31,405 nt of DNA from CAZNDN01 sp964571815 (GCA_964571815.1 CAZNDN010000035.1:1-31405), one strand, 5' to 3'; shown: positions 22,432-31,405, counted from the first letter of the stretch. Notes: generated from the letters alone by a model not told the origin. Numbers and translations are program-made.

Positions 22432-22457
22432 CCGCCGCGCACATGCCGTGCGGGCGG
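22432..22457. terminator. Bidirectional terminator-like hairpin
   Basis: Ten base pairs with one bulged G (22437) and a 5-nt loop (22443-22447) form immediately after the plus-strand stop at 22430 and just before the minus-strand stop at 22464. There is no U-tract, but its place between convergent genes suggests it ends both transcripts. Confidence 0.45.
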
Positions 22458-22463
22458 CGACGC

Positions 22464-23465
<1,002 letters not shown>

Positions 23466-23504
23466 GACGCGGTACCTTCCCCCACGAGCCACTCCGCCGG
23501 CTTC

Positions 23505-24500
23505 TCAAGCGTCCAGTGTGCTCCTGGCTTGCGAAATGTCTTTGAACGTGATGTCGGTTCTGAAAAAATAATAGAGCCCCAGCAGGGTGACGGGGGAATA
23601 GGAAAAAGCGTGGTACAAAATGGCCACCGCACGAGCACGCTCCTCGCCGACACCGGCGATCACAAGCCCCTGCAGCAGCATGGCGTGCATGGTCCCCACA
23701 TAGCCGGGCGCAAGAGGGATGGCGGCGCCCATCGCCGCGAAGGCGATAACGAACATTCCCCTGAAAAGCCCGGTGTGCCCGAAATCATCCAGAAAAAACA
23801 TTATCGCCACGACGTAGCACAGGAGAATTGCGAACGAAAGCACGGTCGTCTGCAGAACTTTCCGGGGACGCGATATCCAGTGCAGATTGGAGGCCAGCTC
23901 GCGGGCAACCTTCTCGGCGCGCTCCCGAAATCGTCCGGGAACGACCCGAAGGCCCGCGGAACCGAGTCTGCGTGCCCGCGAAGGATACAGACCGTAGAGG
24001 ACCAGCGCGATTAGCGAACAAATGAAAATCGCCCCCATGGCCACCGCCGCGCTTCGAATAGGCGGGCGCGTGTAGCCGAGCACGTAGACCGGCACGACGA
24101 AAAATGAGATGAACAGGACAACGTCGAGGAACCGCTCCAGAACGAGCGAGCCGATGCTCACGAATGCGGGATAGCCGTTCTTGCGCCACAGCAGAAGCGC
24201 CCTCGCGGCTTCGCCGATACGAGCGGGCAGCACATTGTTGACCATGAACCCGACCATGACATAGGGGAACAACCCCCCGCGGTGGGCGTCGTCCCTCTCC
24301 GGAAGCATCACCTTCCATCGCATCGCACGAAATACCAGTGCGAACACCGAGAGAAAGGCGCAGGCCGCCAGTGTAACCACACGCCCCTGGACAAGTTCCC
24401 GCTTGAGCTGAGCGAAGTCTACCCCGCGGAAGAAAATTACGAGGCTTGCCGCGGCAATTGCCGTTCCGGCCAGGTACTGAACCCCCGTGGAGCGCTTCAT
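23505..24500 (-). CDS. Lysylphosphatidylglycerol synthase-type transmembrane protein (UPF0104/AglD-like)
   Basis: A 331-residue protein with about eight membrane helices of the LPG_synthase_TM family. The diagnostic stretch GFMVNNVLPARIGEAARALL is present, as are FVSIGSLVLERFLDVVLFI and AAIPLAPGYVGTMHAML. It lacks the cytoplasmic aminoacyl-transferase domain of MprF, so it is the flippase-like membrane part only. Such proteins are proposed to move lipids or lipid-linked sugars across the membrane; the substrate here is unknown. Its start overlaps the end of the DUF1015 gene by ATGA, indicating translational coupling. Confidence 0.85.
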   Translation of the reverse strand: MKRSTGVQYLAGTAIAAASLVIFFRGVDFAQLKRELVQGRVVTLAACAFLSVFALVFRAMRWKVMLPERDDAHRGGLFPYVMVGFMVNNVLPARIGEAARALLLWRKNGYPAFVSIGSLVLERFLDVVLFISFFVVPVYVLGYTRPPIRSAAVAMGAIFICSLIALVLYGLYPSRARRLGSAGLRVVPGRFRERAEKVARELASNLHWISRPRKVLQTTVLSFAILLCYVVAIMFFLDDFGHTGLFRGMFVIAFAAMGAAIPLAPGYVGTMHAMLLQGLVIAGVGEERARAVAILYHAFSYSPVTLLGLYYFFRTDITFKDISQARSTLDA

Positions 24501-25801
24501 GCATTCTCCATAGGACAGAGCACAAGTCCGGAATAACACTTGGGAAAGAAATTGGTCGACTTCTGCGGCATCCTCTCGCCGCCGGCCACAATCTCCTCAA
24601 CCGTCCGGACGGCAAGCGGATGTATGAAAAACGCCCCGTAGAACTCCTCGGACCCCCGTACCCTGTTCCACGCTTCGAACGCATCGTTCTCGTACTCCAT
24701 GACATCGTGAAGCGTGGTGCCGTCCAGCGGCAGACCGAGAATCCCGCCCACAAAAATTGCATTGATCTGTGACACATTGAGGTGTCTCCAGGCGGCGGAA
24801 TGCTCGGGATACTCATCAGCCAGAAAACGCTCGCCGGTTTCATTCGGAACGAGACGATACAGGCATCCGCCGGCACGGTCCAGGTACAACATTCCCGCCT
24901 CTTCGGGCCGCGCCATGAATTCCCGTACCACATCGTACGAGGCCTCGCCCGCATCACGGCACTCGAAAAGTTCCTGGAGGCGCCGCAGTGCATCGGCCGA
25001 AGCGACCTCCTTGCGGACCCGCACCAATCGGTGGAACGGCCGGATTCGCAGGCCGGGATCCGCCATGGAAACAAGGGTCATCATCACATAGGCGCTTGCG
25101 GGGTCTCCGCTCCGGCGAGCGTATCCAAGCGCCGTCTCGTACCGATGATGGCCGTCGGCGATAACCACCCGCTTCTCCGCCATAACTTCGGCGGCCCGAT
25201 CGATAAGCGCCGTATCCGAAGTCAGGCGCAGTTCGTGCCGCACTCCCCGTTCGTCGGTAAAAGAACCGGCCGGCGGCCCTTCGGAGCATGCGTGAATTAC
25301 TTCTACCAGATCCCCCTCATCGGGCACGATCCCGAATATCTGCCCCGTGTGACACCGCAGTGTCTCCAGCAGCTCGTACCGATCCTCCTTGGGCGCCGAC
25401 AGGGTGTTTTCGTGCGGAATAACGGTTCCTTCCGAAAAGTCGGTCAACTGCACTCCGGCAATGAGGCCCGTGCGCACAAGCGGTTTCGACGATGCATCGC
25501 CGGGGGGAGTGAAGATCTGTCGATACACGTACAGAGAGGGTTGCGATTCCCGGACAAGCCTCCCGGCCGAGAGCCATTGCGAAAGCAGCTCCCGGGCCCG
25601 CACGTGGCGATCCCGATTGACACGATCTCCCGGCTCCGGGCGGTTTTGAATGATGCGTACCACATTGTACGGACTCTGTTCGTACAACTTGTCCCGGCGC
25701 CGCGATCCTATCATGTCGTACGGAGGCGCCGCGTACCGCCCGAGTTCATCGGACGACTGCAACCGGTAGCGATATCCTCGAAAAGGTCTGATTCGGGCCA
25801 C
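24497..25801 (-). CDS. DUF1015 family protein
   Basis: A 434-residue cytoplasmic protein of the DUF1015 family, widespread but biochemically uncharacterised. Recognised from the N-terminal IRPFRGYRY and YAAPPYDMI, SPYNVVRI, VIPHENTLSAPKEDR, and the central VIADGHHRYETAL motif. The motif suggests a metal- or phosphate-binding active site, but no reaction is established. The GTG at 25801 is chosen because the family begins with RIRPF-like sequence and GGAG lies 7 nt upstream; a longer frame exists but adds an unconserved N-terminus. It is coupled to the downstream membrane protein by the 4-bp overlap. Confidence 0.88.
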   Translation of the reverse strand: MARIRPFRGYRYRLQSSDELGRYAAPPYDMIGSRRRDKLYEQSPYNVVRIIQNRPEPGDRVNRDRHVRARELLSQWLSAGRLVRESQPSLYVYRQIFTPPGDASSKPLVRTGLIAGVQLTDFSEGTVIPHENTLSAPKEDRYELLETLRCHTGQIFGIVPDEGDLVEVIHACSEGPPAGSFTDERGVRHELRLTSDTALIDRAAEVMAEKRVVIADGHHRYETALGYARRSGDPASAYVMMTLVSMADPGLRIRPFHRLVRVRKEVASADALRRLQELFECRDAGEASYDVVREFMARPEEAGMLYLDRAGGCLYRLVPNETGERFLADEYPEHSAAWRHLNVSQINAIFVGGILGLPLDGTTLHDVMEYENDAFEAWNRVRGSEEFYGAFFIHPLAVRTVEEIVAGGERMPQKSTNFFPKCYSGLVLCPMENA

Positions 25802-25944
25802 TGAATTCTCCGTTGAAGTTGCTGCCGGGGCGGTTGGGTTCACTGTTCGAAACACAAACGCACCCCGCACACATGTCGATTTCACATCATCGCAGGTCCA
25901 CGCTCACGCCGTTGTCGAGTTCTGATTTCTCCGGCATTGCCGAA

Positions 25945-26289
25945 TCAGACTGACTCACGATAGTCCTCAAGACTGTCATGAACGTCGGCCAGCTTGTCGA
26001 TACCCATCAGATGCAGAAGGTTGGCGGTTTCCGAATGGGGTGTAACAATCGAGACCCTGCGACTCCCCGCCATCCGAACGGCTTGCACGAGCAGCGAAAT
26101 GATAGAGCTGTCCAAATGCTCGGCCCTGGAGAAATCGAACAGCAGCTTCGTGTCCGGATTACGCAGAGCTTTCATGAGCTTGGCCGACATTCGATCGAGT
26201 TGGGCAAAGAAGGTGGCCGGGACCCATGGCTCGTCGTTGGTAACGACAAAGCGTGTTGTGCCGTGCTCCTCTCGCAAGTCCAGTTCCAT
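25945..26289 (-). CDS. STAS-domain anti-sigma-factor antagonist
   Basis: A 114-residue single STAS domain of the SpoIIAA/RsbV type. FDFSRAEHLDSSIISLL includes the Asp-Ser-Ser motif whose Ser is phosphorylated by a cognate anti-sigma kinase; when dephosphorylated it frees a sigma factor or other partner. MRMAG-like and RVSIVTPHSETANLLHLMGI segments complete the fold. No anti-sigma kinase, phosphatase or sigma factor is in the window, so the partner is elsewhere. AAGGA lies about 10 nt upstream of the ATG. It sits 24 bp after rnhB on the same strand and 143 bp before the DUF1015 gene. Confidence 0.85.
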   Translation of the reverse strand: MELDLREEHGTTRFVVTNDEPWVPATFFAQLDRMSAKLMKALRNPDTKLLFDFSRAEHLDSSIISLLVQAVRMAGSRRVSIVTPHSETANLLHLMGIDKLADVHDSLEDYRESV

Positions 26290-26313
26290 GGGTGCACCGT
26301 CCTTTCAGCCGGC

Positions 26314-26955
26314 TCACGCCGCGTCGAAGTGAATTCCGCCCACGAATTTCCGGGAGAAACTGCGGCGGTGAATCGGACACATGCCCAGACGGGCCAGAAG
26401 GACCCGGTGCTGCTTCGTGGGATACCCCTTGTGCCGGTCGAAAGCGTACCCCGGATACCGGCCGTCATAGTCCACCATGAGTCGATCGCGCGTTACTTTC
26501 GCCAGTATTGACGCGGCGGCAACGGACGCACTCCGGCGGTCTCCCCCGATCACGGCCCGTTGCGGGCAGCGCGTCACGCCGGGAATACACTCCCGCCCGT
26601 CGACCAGCACCACCGACGCCTGTCGGCGCAGGTTCCCCACAGCCCGGGACATGGCCAGCAGAGAGGCCCGCAGAATATTCAGCGTGTCGATTTCCGCCAC
26701 ATCGGCCATCCCTATGCCGTGGGCGTGAGCCCGCGCTTCGATTGTTGCGAAGAGCTTCTCCCGCCTTGAGGCGCTCAACCGTTTCGAATCGTCCAGACCC
26801 TCAAGAGGAGTGTGCAGATCCAGACATACCGCCGCGGCGACAACCGGTCCCGCAAGGGGGCCCCGCCCGGCCTCATCCACACCCGCCACCGGCCCACCGC
26901 ATTCCGCGGCAACCCGGCGATCGAATGCGTAGAGTTCCCTCCAGCCGTCATACAT
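26314..26955 (-). CDS. rnhB: Ribonuclease HII
   Basis: A 213-residue enzyme that cuts RNA in RNA-DNA hybrids and removes misincorporated ribonucleotides. The catalytic motif is GVDEAGRGPLAGP with Asp27/Glu28. LDDSKRL, VLVDGRE (Asp119) and SVAAASILAKVTRD (Asp157) complete the four-acid site. The KGD usually preceding this last motif is GGD here. The C-terminal YAFDRHKGYPTKQH region is typical. Its start overlaps the purN end by 8 bp, so translation is likely coupled; there is no strong ribosome-binding site of its own. Confidence 0.95.
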   Translation of the reverse strand: MYDGWRELYAFDRRVAAECGGPVAGVDEAGRGPLAGPVVAAAVCLDLHTPLEGLDDSKRLSASRREKLFATIEARAHAHGIGMADVAEIDTLNILRASLLAMSRAVGNLRRQASVVLVDGRECIPGVTRCPQRAVIGGDRRSASVAAASILAKVTRDRLMVDYDGRYPGYAFDRHKGYPTKQHRVLLARLGMCPIHRRSFSRKFVGGIHFDAA

Positions 26956-27568
26956 TGCCGGTTACCGTTCTCCCCTCCACTCGCAGGCGGCCGGCCGCAA
27001 GAGCCTCCAGAGCACGCCAGTAGTGCGAATGCTCCACCTCCAGGACCCGCCCGGCCAGCGACTCCGCCGTATCGCCTTCCAGGACGCGAACCGGCTCCTG
27101 CAGTATCACCGGTCCGTGGTCGTAGTGTTCGTCCACGAAATGCACGGTGATGCCGGTGACCTTGGCGCCGTAGTCGATCACGGCCTCGTGCACGTGCATG
27201 CCGTACATTCCCTTTCCTCCGAAAGCCGGGAGGAGTCCGGGGTGAATATTGATCATGGCGTTGCGGTACCGCCGAACCACCTCGACCGGGATCTTCTTCA
27301 TGTATCCGGCCAGGGCGATCAACTCCACACGGTGTTCCTCGAGGACTTCAAGCAACCGTGCGCAGTAGCTGCTCTCATCGGCAAACCCCGAGGGCGGAAG
27401 GTGCTGCACCGGTATGCCGTGTGCTCCGGCTCGCCGGCAGGCCCCGGCCGAGCTGTTGTTACTGATGAGCACTACGAACTCGACATGGAGGTCGCCACAG
27501 CGACGGCGGTCCAGGAGTGCCTGAAAATTGGTCCCTCCGCCGGAAGCCAACACCGCGCACCGTCTCAC
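26948..27568 (-). CDS. purN: Phosphoribosylglycinamide formyltransferase
   Basis: A 206-residue enzyme of purine synthesis that transfers a formyl group from 10-formyltetrahydrofolate to GAR. Seen: phosphate-binding loop ASGGGTNFQAL (8-18), and catalytic Asn107 and His109 in MINIHPGLLPAF. Asp150 lies in VDEHYDHGPVILQ and corresponds to Asp144 of E. coli. The GTG start at 27568 has AAGGAGGAG just upstream and gives the normal N-terminus. A much longer open frame continues upstream but overlaps the glycosyltransferase gene and is not coding. No other pur genes are nearby. Confidence 0.95.
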   Translation of the reverse strand: MRRCAVLASGGGTNFQALLDRRRCGDLHVEFVVLISNNSSAGACRRAGAHGIPVQHLPPSGFADESSYCARLLEVLEEHRVELIALAGYMKKIPVEVVRRYRNAMINIHPGLLPAFGGKGMYGMHVHEAVIDYGAKVTGITVHFVDEHYDHGPVILQEPVRVLEGDTAESLAGRVLEVEHSHYWRALEALAAGRLRVEGRTVTGNV

Positions 27569-27594
27569 ATGCTCCTCCTTGAATCGAACGTTGT

Positions 27595-28872
27595 TCAGGA
27601 ACTCTCGCGCCGAAGGGTCTTCACCGTTCCGGTCGAAACCTTGATGCGGTATTGTACACCGCTCCAGGTAATGGTATTGGTAAAAAGCGTCTTCATCAGG
27701 CTGAGAAGCAGAATAAGGCGAAGAAGGGGCAGCATGAGGACCAGCGAGCCGAAACGGTGCATGCGCCCGAGCAGAGGATAGGTCGACACGGAAAGCAGGT
27801 CCAGGGCCACAAAAGCCAGCGTTCCCGCTCCGCCGTACTCGACGAACTTCTCCCAGGAGCCTCCGCTGAGCAGGGCCGCCACCGGACCCCCTGTCAGCAC
27901 CGCCACCGTCCCGCACACCAAAGGCATGGCCAGGGACCACAGGTGCGTATGATACATCTTCAAGAACATCATCTGGCGCTCAATCCAGCCGAAGACCTTC
28001 GGCACGCTCCTCAGGGCATCGTCGGTCGGTGTTACGCAGGCCGGCACGAACAACGATCTCTCTTTCCGATCCATGATCAGCTCGGCCAGACTGAGATCGT
28101 CAACCGCCGTCTCCGACCACCGGCGGGCAACCTCGAGCCGCTCAAAATCCTTTTTCCGAATAGCCATCGACCCGCCCCACAGGCCGGCACTGCCGATCCA
28201 GGAGGCCAGACAGAAGATACCGTAGAGAAAACTGTTGAAGCAGACATGCACCTGTTCCGCAACGCCCCCGCGCGCAACCTGAAGCCACCGGAAACCGGTT
28301 GTGGCCGCGATTCCGGACCTGGACAGCGGCAGCACCAGCTCCCGAAGCCATCCGCTCTCCGGGATGATATCGCCGTCGGCGAACACGTACACCTCGGCAT
28401 CGGGCGCGCTGCGCACGGCGCAGAGCATGTTCCAGTTTTTCTGAGCGCAGGAGTCGGACAGGCCCGCCACGACCAGCCGGGCGCGAGGATTGTCGCGAAT
28501 AACCTCCCGGACCACCTCCGCGGCGGGATCGGTCTCGCTCTCAACCGCGAAGATAACTTCGTAGTCGGCGTAATCCATGCCCAGGTAGGCCCGGACACTC
28601 TTCCGGAAATGTTTGACTATCCCCTTGCAGGGAACGACGACGGCACAGCGTGGGCGGTAGTTCGTCTCAAACGTCGGCCGCATGAAGCGCTCGTACCAGA
28701 AACGGCGATAGAACAGGGCCAATACGGCGGTCAGCAGCATCGCCGCCCCCACCAAAGCCGAAAAAACGAACACAAAACGGGGAAAAAAGGTGGTTCCTGG
28801 AAGTATATCGGGAAACAAAAATCCTCCGCACTGGCTGGAAACTCCTACAAAATAAGTTAACGCCTCCCGCAA
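27595..28872 (-). CDS. Membrane glycosyltransferase, family 2 (ceramide-glucosyltransferase-like)
   Basis: A processive-type or GT21-like glycosyltransferase of up to 425 residues. An N-terminal helix (about 32-55) is followed by the GT-A domain: VVVPCKGI (78-85), nucleotide-sugar Asp166-Gly-Asp168 in VFADGDI, GGSMAIRKKDFERL, catalytic Asp258/Asp259 in AVDDLSL, and ERQMMFLK. The ERQ at 298-300 stands where family members have (Q/R)RxxW or QRQ. Several C-terminal membrane helices follow (about 312-410). The acceptor is likely a lipid or a growing polysaccharide. The TTG start is uncertain, with no clear Shine-Dalgarno. It lies 12 bp after the GGDEF gene, which makes c-di-GMP-linked surface glycan synthesis a reasonable guess. 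Confidence 0.8.
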   Translation of the reverse strand: MREALTYFVGVSSQCGGFLFPDILPGTTFFPRFVFVFSALVGAAMLLTAVLALFYRRFWYERFMRPTFETNYRPRCAVVVPCKGIVKHFRKSVRAYLGMDYADYEVIFAVESETDPAAEVVREVIRDNPRARLVVAGLSDSCAQKNWNMLCAVRSAPDAEVYVFADGDIIPESGWLRELVLPLSRSGIAATTGFRWLQVARGGVAEQVHVCFNSFLYGIFCLASWIGSAGLWGGSMAIRKKDFERLEVARRWSETAVDDLSLAELIMDRKERSLFVPACVTPTDDALRSVPKVFGWIERQMMFLKMYHTHLWSLAMPLVCGTVAVLTGGPVAALLSGGSWEKFVEYGGAGTLAFVALDLLSVSTYPLLGRMHRFGSLVLMLPLLRLILLLSLMKTLFTNTITWSGVQYRIKVSTGTVKTLRRESS

Positions 28873-28884
28873 GCCAAGTGATTC

Positions 28885-30162
28885 TCAAGAGCCTCGCCTC
28901 TGCGCACCACGCTTTGTGGCGCCGGCCCGGGTCCTGGCGCTCTTTGTCCGGTTCCTTCCTCCCTTCTTTGCGCGGTACAGCGCTTTGTCCGCCGTATGAA
29001 TGACGTCGATAACGCTCTGTGACATGTCGGTGCGGCAGGAAATCCCGCAGGAAAGCGTAACCTTGATCTTGCGGCGGGGGGCGGCTGTCTTGACCTTCTC
29101 AACCGAGGAACGAACGCGTTCCATAATATTGACAATCTCCTTCGCGGTCTTCCTCGGAAAAAAGACGATCAGCTCCTCTCCTCCGTAACGGCAGACCACC
29201 CCGTCGGGAACAACCTCCCGGCATACCGCCTGTGCCGTGTTGTACAATACCTGGTCGCCCACCTGGTGCCCGTGGGTGTCGTTCACTTTCTTGAAATGAT
29301 CAATGTCAATCATCGCCACGGCAAGGGGCGGTGCCGTATTGACCGAAGATTGTTCGGAGATGATACGACTGCAATAGGACCGATTATAAATGTGCAGCAG
29401 CGGGTCGTACGCAACACGGTGTTCCATACGGGCAAGCCAGTGCAGCATGATGCCGGTTTCGAGGTAGAGAAGAGCGGCGGCAAAGCACACCATCCGCCAT
29501 CCCGTGACATCGGCATGAAGCGCACTGCCCGTCCATGCGGCACCGTACAGCATCGCCGTGCCGGTGAGCACCCCTCCCAGGGAAAACTCGCCGCGCACCA
29601 GCCACACGCTGCCGGCGGCCACGAGCCCGGTACATGCCGCCCCCGCCCAGAAGGCGATATCGGCGGGTCCTCCGAACCGCAGGACCCGCATCCACTCGGC
29701 GGCGCCGGGCGCAAACCGGAGCGCGACAACAAGAAGCGCCTCGACGGCTACCGCGGTAAGGGTAACCCGACGCGTTGTTCGATATTTGACGAACGAGGGA
29801 ACGAAGGTGCACACGAGAAGGTTGATGAAGACCAGCGTCAGGAGTGCGAGGGGAAAGGCCGAAGGCCCGCGGGGAATGACGTTGATTGTCGAAATGTGTA
29901 GAAGAAAGTAGCCGAGTCCCGTCACCCCGCACACATATCCCAGGAGATACACTTTGAGGTTCTGGACGCGCGGGTAGGAAAGATGACCCACGAAGAAGGA
30001 GAGGAGAGAGAGAGCCAGACCAAGCCACGGAACGATACGATGGACCGAGTCGAACCACGGCCGGTCGTATCTGAAACTGAGCACGACAACGAGTCCCAGG
30101 AGGATCGTTGCTCCCACGAAGGCGGCAAGCCCCCACGTGCCCGTGGCTCGTGTTTTCTTCAT
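28885..30162 (-). CDS. Membrane diguanylate cyclase (GGDEF)
   Basis: A 425-residue protein with an N-terminal integral membrane module of about seven or eight helices (10-240) and a C-terminal GGDEF domain (about 250-405) that would make c-di-GMP. Seen: MIDIDHFKKVNDTHGHQVGD with metal-binding Asp, and the active site RYGGEEL (325-331). It also has SCGIS and ADKALYRAKKGGRN. The inhibitory RxxD motif usually just upstream of the active site is absent. The tail is basic (Lys/Arg-rich), perhaps membrane- or nucleic-acid-contacting. I prefer the ATG at 30162 to an in-frame TTG at 30171. It is first in the minus-strand run that continues with the glycosyltransferase. Confidence 0.9.
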   Translation of the reverse strand: MKKTRATGTWGLAAFVGATILLGLVVVLSFRYDRPWFDSVHRIVPWLGLALSLLSFFVGHLSYPRVQNLKVYLLGYVCGVTGLGYFLLHISTINVIPRGPSAFPLALLTLVFINLLVCTFVPSFVKYRTTRRVTLTAVAVEALLVVALRFAPGAAEWMRVLRFGGPADIAFWAGAACTGLVAAGSVWLVRGEFSLGGVLTGTAMLYGAAWTGSALHADVTGWRMVCFAAALLYLETGIMLHWLARMEHRVAYDPLLHIYNRSYCSRIISEQSSVNTAPPLAVAMIDIDHFKKVNDTHGHQVGDQVLYNTAQAVCREVVPDGVVCRYGGEELIVFFPRKTAKEIVNIMERVRSSVEKVKTAAPRRKIKVTLSCGISCRTDMSQSVIDVIHTADKALYRAKKGGRNRTKSARTRAGATKRGAQRRGS

Positions 30163-30232
30163 CTCAGGCAAGATAATACATGGCGTTCCGGAGTTCGCCC
30201 CTCACATCCCGTGGAGGGTGGACCGGAATCGA

Positions 30233-30262
30233 TTGTCGGCTTTCACGATTATTATGTATATT
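30233..30262 (+). promoter_or_regulatory. Promoter of yicC-rpoZ
   Basis: TTGTCG (30233-30238), an 18-nt spacer and TATATT (30257-30262) lie in a short AT-rich island. The start would be near 30269, with a leader of about 80 nt before yicC. Confidence 0.55.
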
Positions 30263-30287
30263 ATACAAGTTTTCCACGAAATGTCCG
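30260..30287 (-). promoter_or_regulatory. Promoter of the GGDEF-glycosyltransferase run
   Basis: On the minus strand CGGACA (30287-30282) is followed after 16 nt by a perfect TATAAT (30265-30260). Its -10 shares bases with the -10 of the opposing yicC promoter, so only one polymerase could occupy the site at a time. The leader would be about 90 nt. Confidence 0.55.
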
Positions 30288-30347
30288 GATGTAACCGTGC
30301 GGAGTCCCGAGGACCCTCACCGAACACTCTGTCCGCCCGGAAAAAGT

Positions 30348-31226
30348 ATGCCTCTTTCATCCATGACCGGTTTCGGCCGGGCGCGCGACTCCACGCCCGA
30401 CGGCTCGCTTCGAGTCGAGGTCCGCTCGGTGAACGGCCGCTTTCTGGATATTCAACTGCGTCTGTCCCGCTCACTGGCCGGGGTCGAATCAAAGCTCAGG
30501 AAGTATGTTGCCGAAAAAATAGCCAGAGGATCGGTATCGGTTGTTGCTTCCGGTGACGAGATCGCCCGAACGGGCAAACCGTCATGGGACCGTGCGGCAG
30601 CCGAGGCATACCTCGGCATGTTCAGAGAAATCAAGACCGTGCTTAACCTCCCGGGCGAAGTGAGGCTGCCGGAGCTGCTGCAGTTCGGAGATTTTGTCCA
30701 TCAGACGGAGACGGAGCCCGCCGACGATCGGAAAGTCTGGAAGAAGCTGCGGCCGGTGCTCGATAATGCGCTGGCGGATTTCCGGAAGTCACGAGAGCTG
30801 GAGGGAGCACACATCGAGAAAGACCTGCGAAAGCGGCTGAACGCGATTCGCAGGACCTTGAAACGAATCAGCGGGCGAGCCCCCGCCAGAACGAAAGCTT
30901 ATGTCCGGGAACTGCACCGCAGGATCGAGCAGATCCTCGGAACCGATGCCGATCCTCAACGAATGGCCACCGAAGTGGCACTCATGGCGGAGCGGCTCGA
31001 TATCTCCGAAGAGTGCACGCGGCTTGAGGCTCATCTGATGAAATTCGAGAAGGCGTTCGAGGCAAAGGAGCCGGTCGGAAAGCGGATGAATTTCCTGCTC
31101 CAGGAAATGAACCGCGAGGCTAATACAATAGGATCAAAGGCATACGACACCGAGATTGCCCATAGCTCGGTTGTCCTCAAGGAAGAAGTGGAGAAGATCC
31201 GGGAACAGATTCAGAACATCGAGTAG
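30348..31226 (+). CDS. yicC: YicC-family endoribonuclease
   Basis: A 292-residue protein. The N-terminal SSMTGFGRA and VEVRSVNGRFLDIQLRL and the C-terminal GKRMNFLLQEMNREANTIGSK stretch are the conserved signatures of the YicC/YloC family. E. coli YicC is an endoribonuclease affecting small RNA stability. The middle is largely helical and charged. The ATG at 30348 puts SMTGFGRA at the usual distance from the N-terminus. It is preceded by its own promoter and followed after 64 bp by rpoZ. Confidence 0.93.
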   Translation: MPLSSMTGFGRARDSTPDGSLRVEVRSVNGRFLDIQLRLSRSLAGVESKLRKYVAEKIARGSVSVVASGDEIARTGKPSWDRAAAEAYLGMFREIKTVLNLPGEVRLPELLQFGDFVHQTETEPADDRKVWKKLRPVLDNALADFRKSRELEGAHIEKDLRKRLNAIRRTLKRISGRAPARTKAYVRELHRRIEQILGTDADPQRMATEVALMAERLDISEECTRLEAHLMKFEKAFEAKEPVGKRMNFLLQEMNREANTIGSKAYDTEIAHSSVVLKEEVEKIREQIQNIE

Positions 31227-31290
31227 CGGCCGACCGGAGTGGTTTCGCGGTCGTGTCGCGATCGGGCAGCCGTTTTCAAGGAGACTTCGT

Positions 31291-31405
31291 ATGAGCAAGC
31301 AGGGTTTGCAGGAGCTGGAGCTGGACAAGATTGAGCTACGAGGGATCAACCGGTACAAAGCCGTTCTCATGGCTTCGCAGGAAGCGCGCTTCATTAACGA
31401 CCAGA
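31291..31405 (+). CDS. rpoZ: RNA polymerase omega subunit, 5' part only
   Basis: Only 38 residues are visible before the window ends. LDKIELRGINRYKAVLMASQ followed by EARFIN resembles the omega helix NRY-x-(A/L)V-x-x-A-(A/S)-x-x-A-R-x-(I/L)-N. The ATG has AAGGAG about 7 nt upstream. Position after yicC agrees with the common yicC-gmk-rpoZ order, although gmk is not between them. Omega helps assemble the RNA polymerase core. The partial length keeps this call provisional. Confidence 0.72.
   Translation, partial: MSKQGLQELELDKIELRGINRYKAVLMASQEARFINDQ

Noticed and set aside
27569..27940. N-terminal extension of PurN to over 300 residues
   Set aside because: It overlaps the glycosyltransferase C-terminus. 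The GTG at 27568 has a strong AAGGAGG and gives the normal PurN N-terminus.

Overview
The window is GC-rich, gene-dense chromosomal DNA from a diderm (Gram-negative-type) bacterium. The envelope genes show this: a TonB/ExbB/ExbD system with its outer-membrane receptor, several lipoprotein signal peptides, MurA and MraY. I see no insertion sequence, integrase, phage gene, CRISPR array or long repeat. Gene content (Tig-ClpP-ClpX, DUF1015, an LPP20-type protein, a pentapeptide protein, a RuBisCO-like protein) suggests a lineage outside the well-studied Proteobacteria. A Fibrobacterota/FCB-like placement is a guess that I cannot verify.

Layout. (1) 425-6259 (+): an energised outer-membrane uptake locus with a lipoprotein, a TonB-dependent receptor carrying two N-terminal carboxypeptidase-regulatory-like modules, ExbB, ExbD and TonB. 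(2) 6366-8687: a glyoxalase-II-type hydrolase (-) diverges across only 27 bp from a RuBisCO-like protein fused to a C-terminal cupin (+). This fusion is the most striking gene here. (3) 8943-13560: a Tat-exported sulfatase (-), a secreted pentapeptide-repeat protein (+), and an LPP20-like/TPR-SLH lipoprotein pair (-). A textbook CRP-type operator, TGTGAT-N4-ATCACA, sits 21 nt upstream of a -10 box in front of this pair. (4) 13731-17665 (-): murA (with the catalytic Cys replaced by Asp), a cyclic-nucleotide-binding-fold protein without a DNA-binding domain, mraY and a methyltransferase. (5) 17666-18501: an 836-bp gene-free stretch with a promoter-like element, a structured-RNA candidate and a rho-independent terminator. 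(6) 18502-22430 (+): tRNA-Leu(UAG), tig, clpP (catalytic Asp replaced by Asn), clpX and a small exported protein. (7) 22464-30162 (-): a long co-directional run of GGDEF, GT2 glycosyltransferase, purN, rnhB, STAS, DUF1015, LPG-synthase-like membrane protein and MoxR. (8) 30348 to the end (+): yicC and the start of rpoZ, divergent from the GGDEF run with overlapping promoters.

How the genes fit together. Region 1 imports an unknown ligand at the expense of the proton-motive force. The RLP-cupin fusion matches, in one polypeptide, two consecutive enzymes of the methylthioadenosine-isoprenoid shunt known from Rhodospirillum rubrum (isomerase, then cupin methylsulfurylase). The divergent glyoxalase II fits a cell that uses glutathione, the co-substrate of that cupin. 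Regions 3, 4 and 7 are mostly envelope biogenesis and signalling, and region 6 is the protein-folding and proteolysis module. Functions come from motif recognition by eye; no alignment or database search was run.
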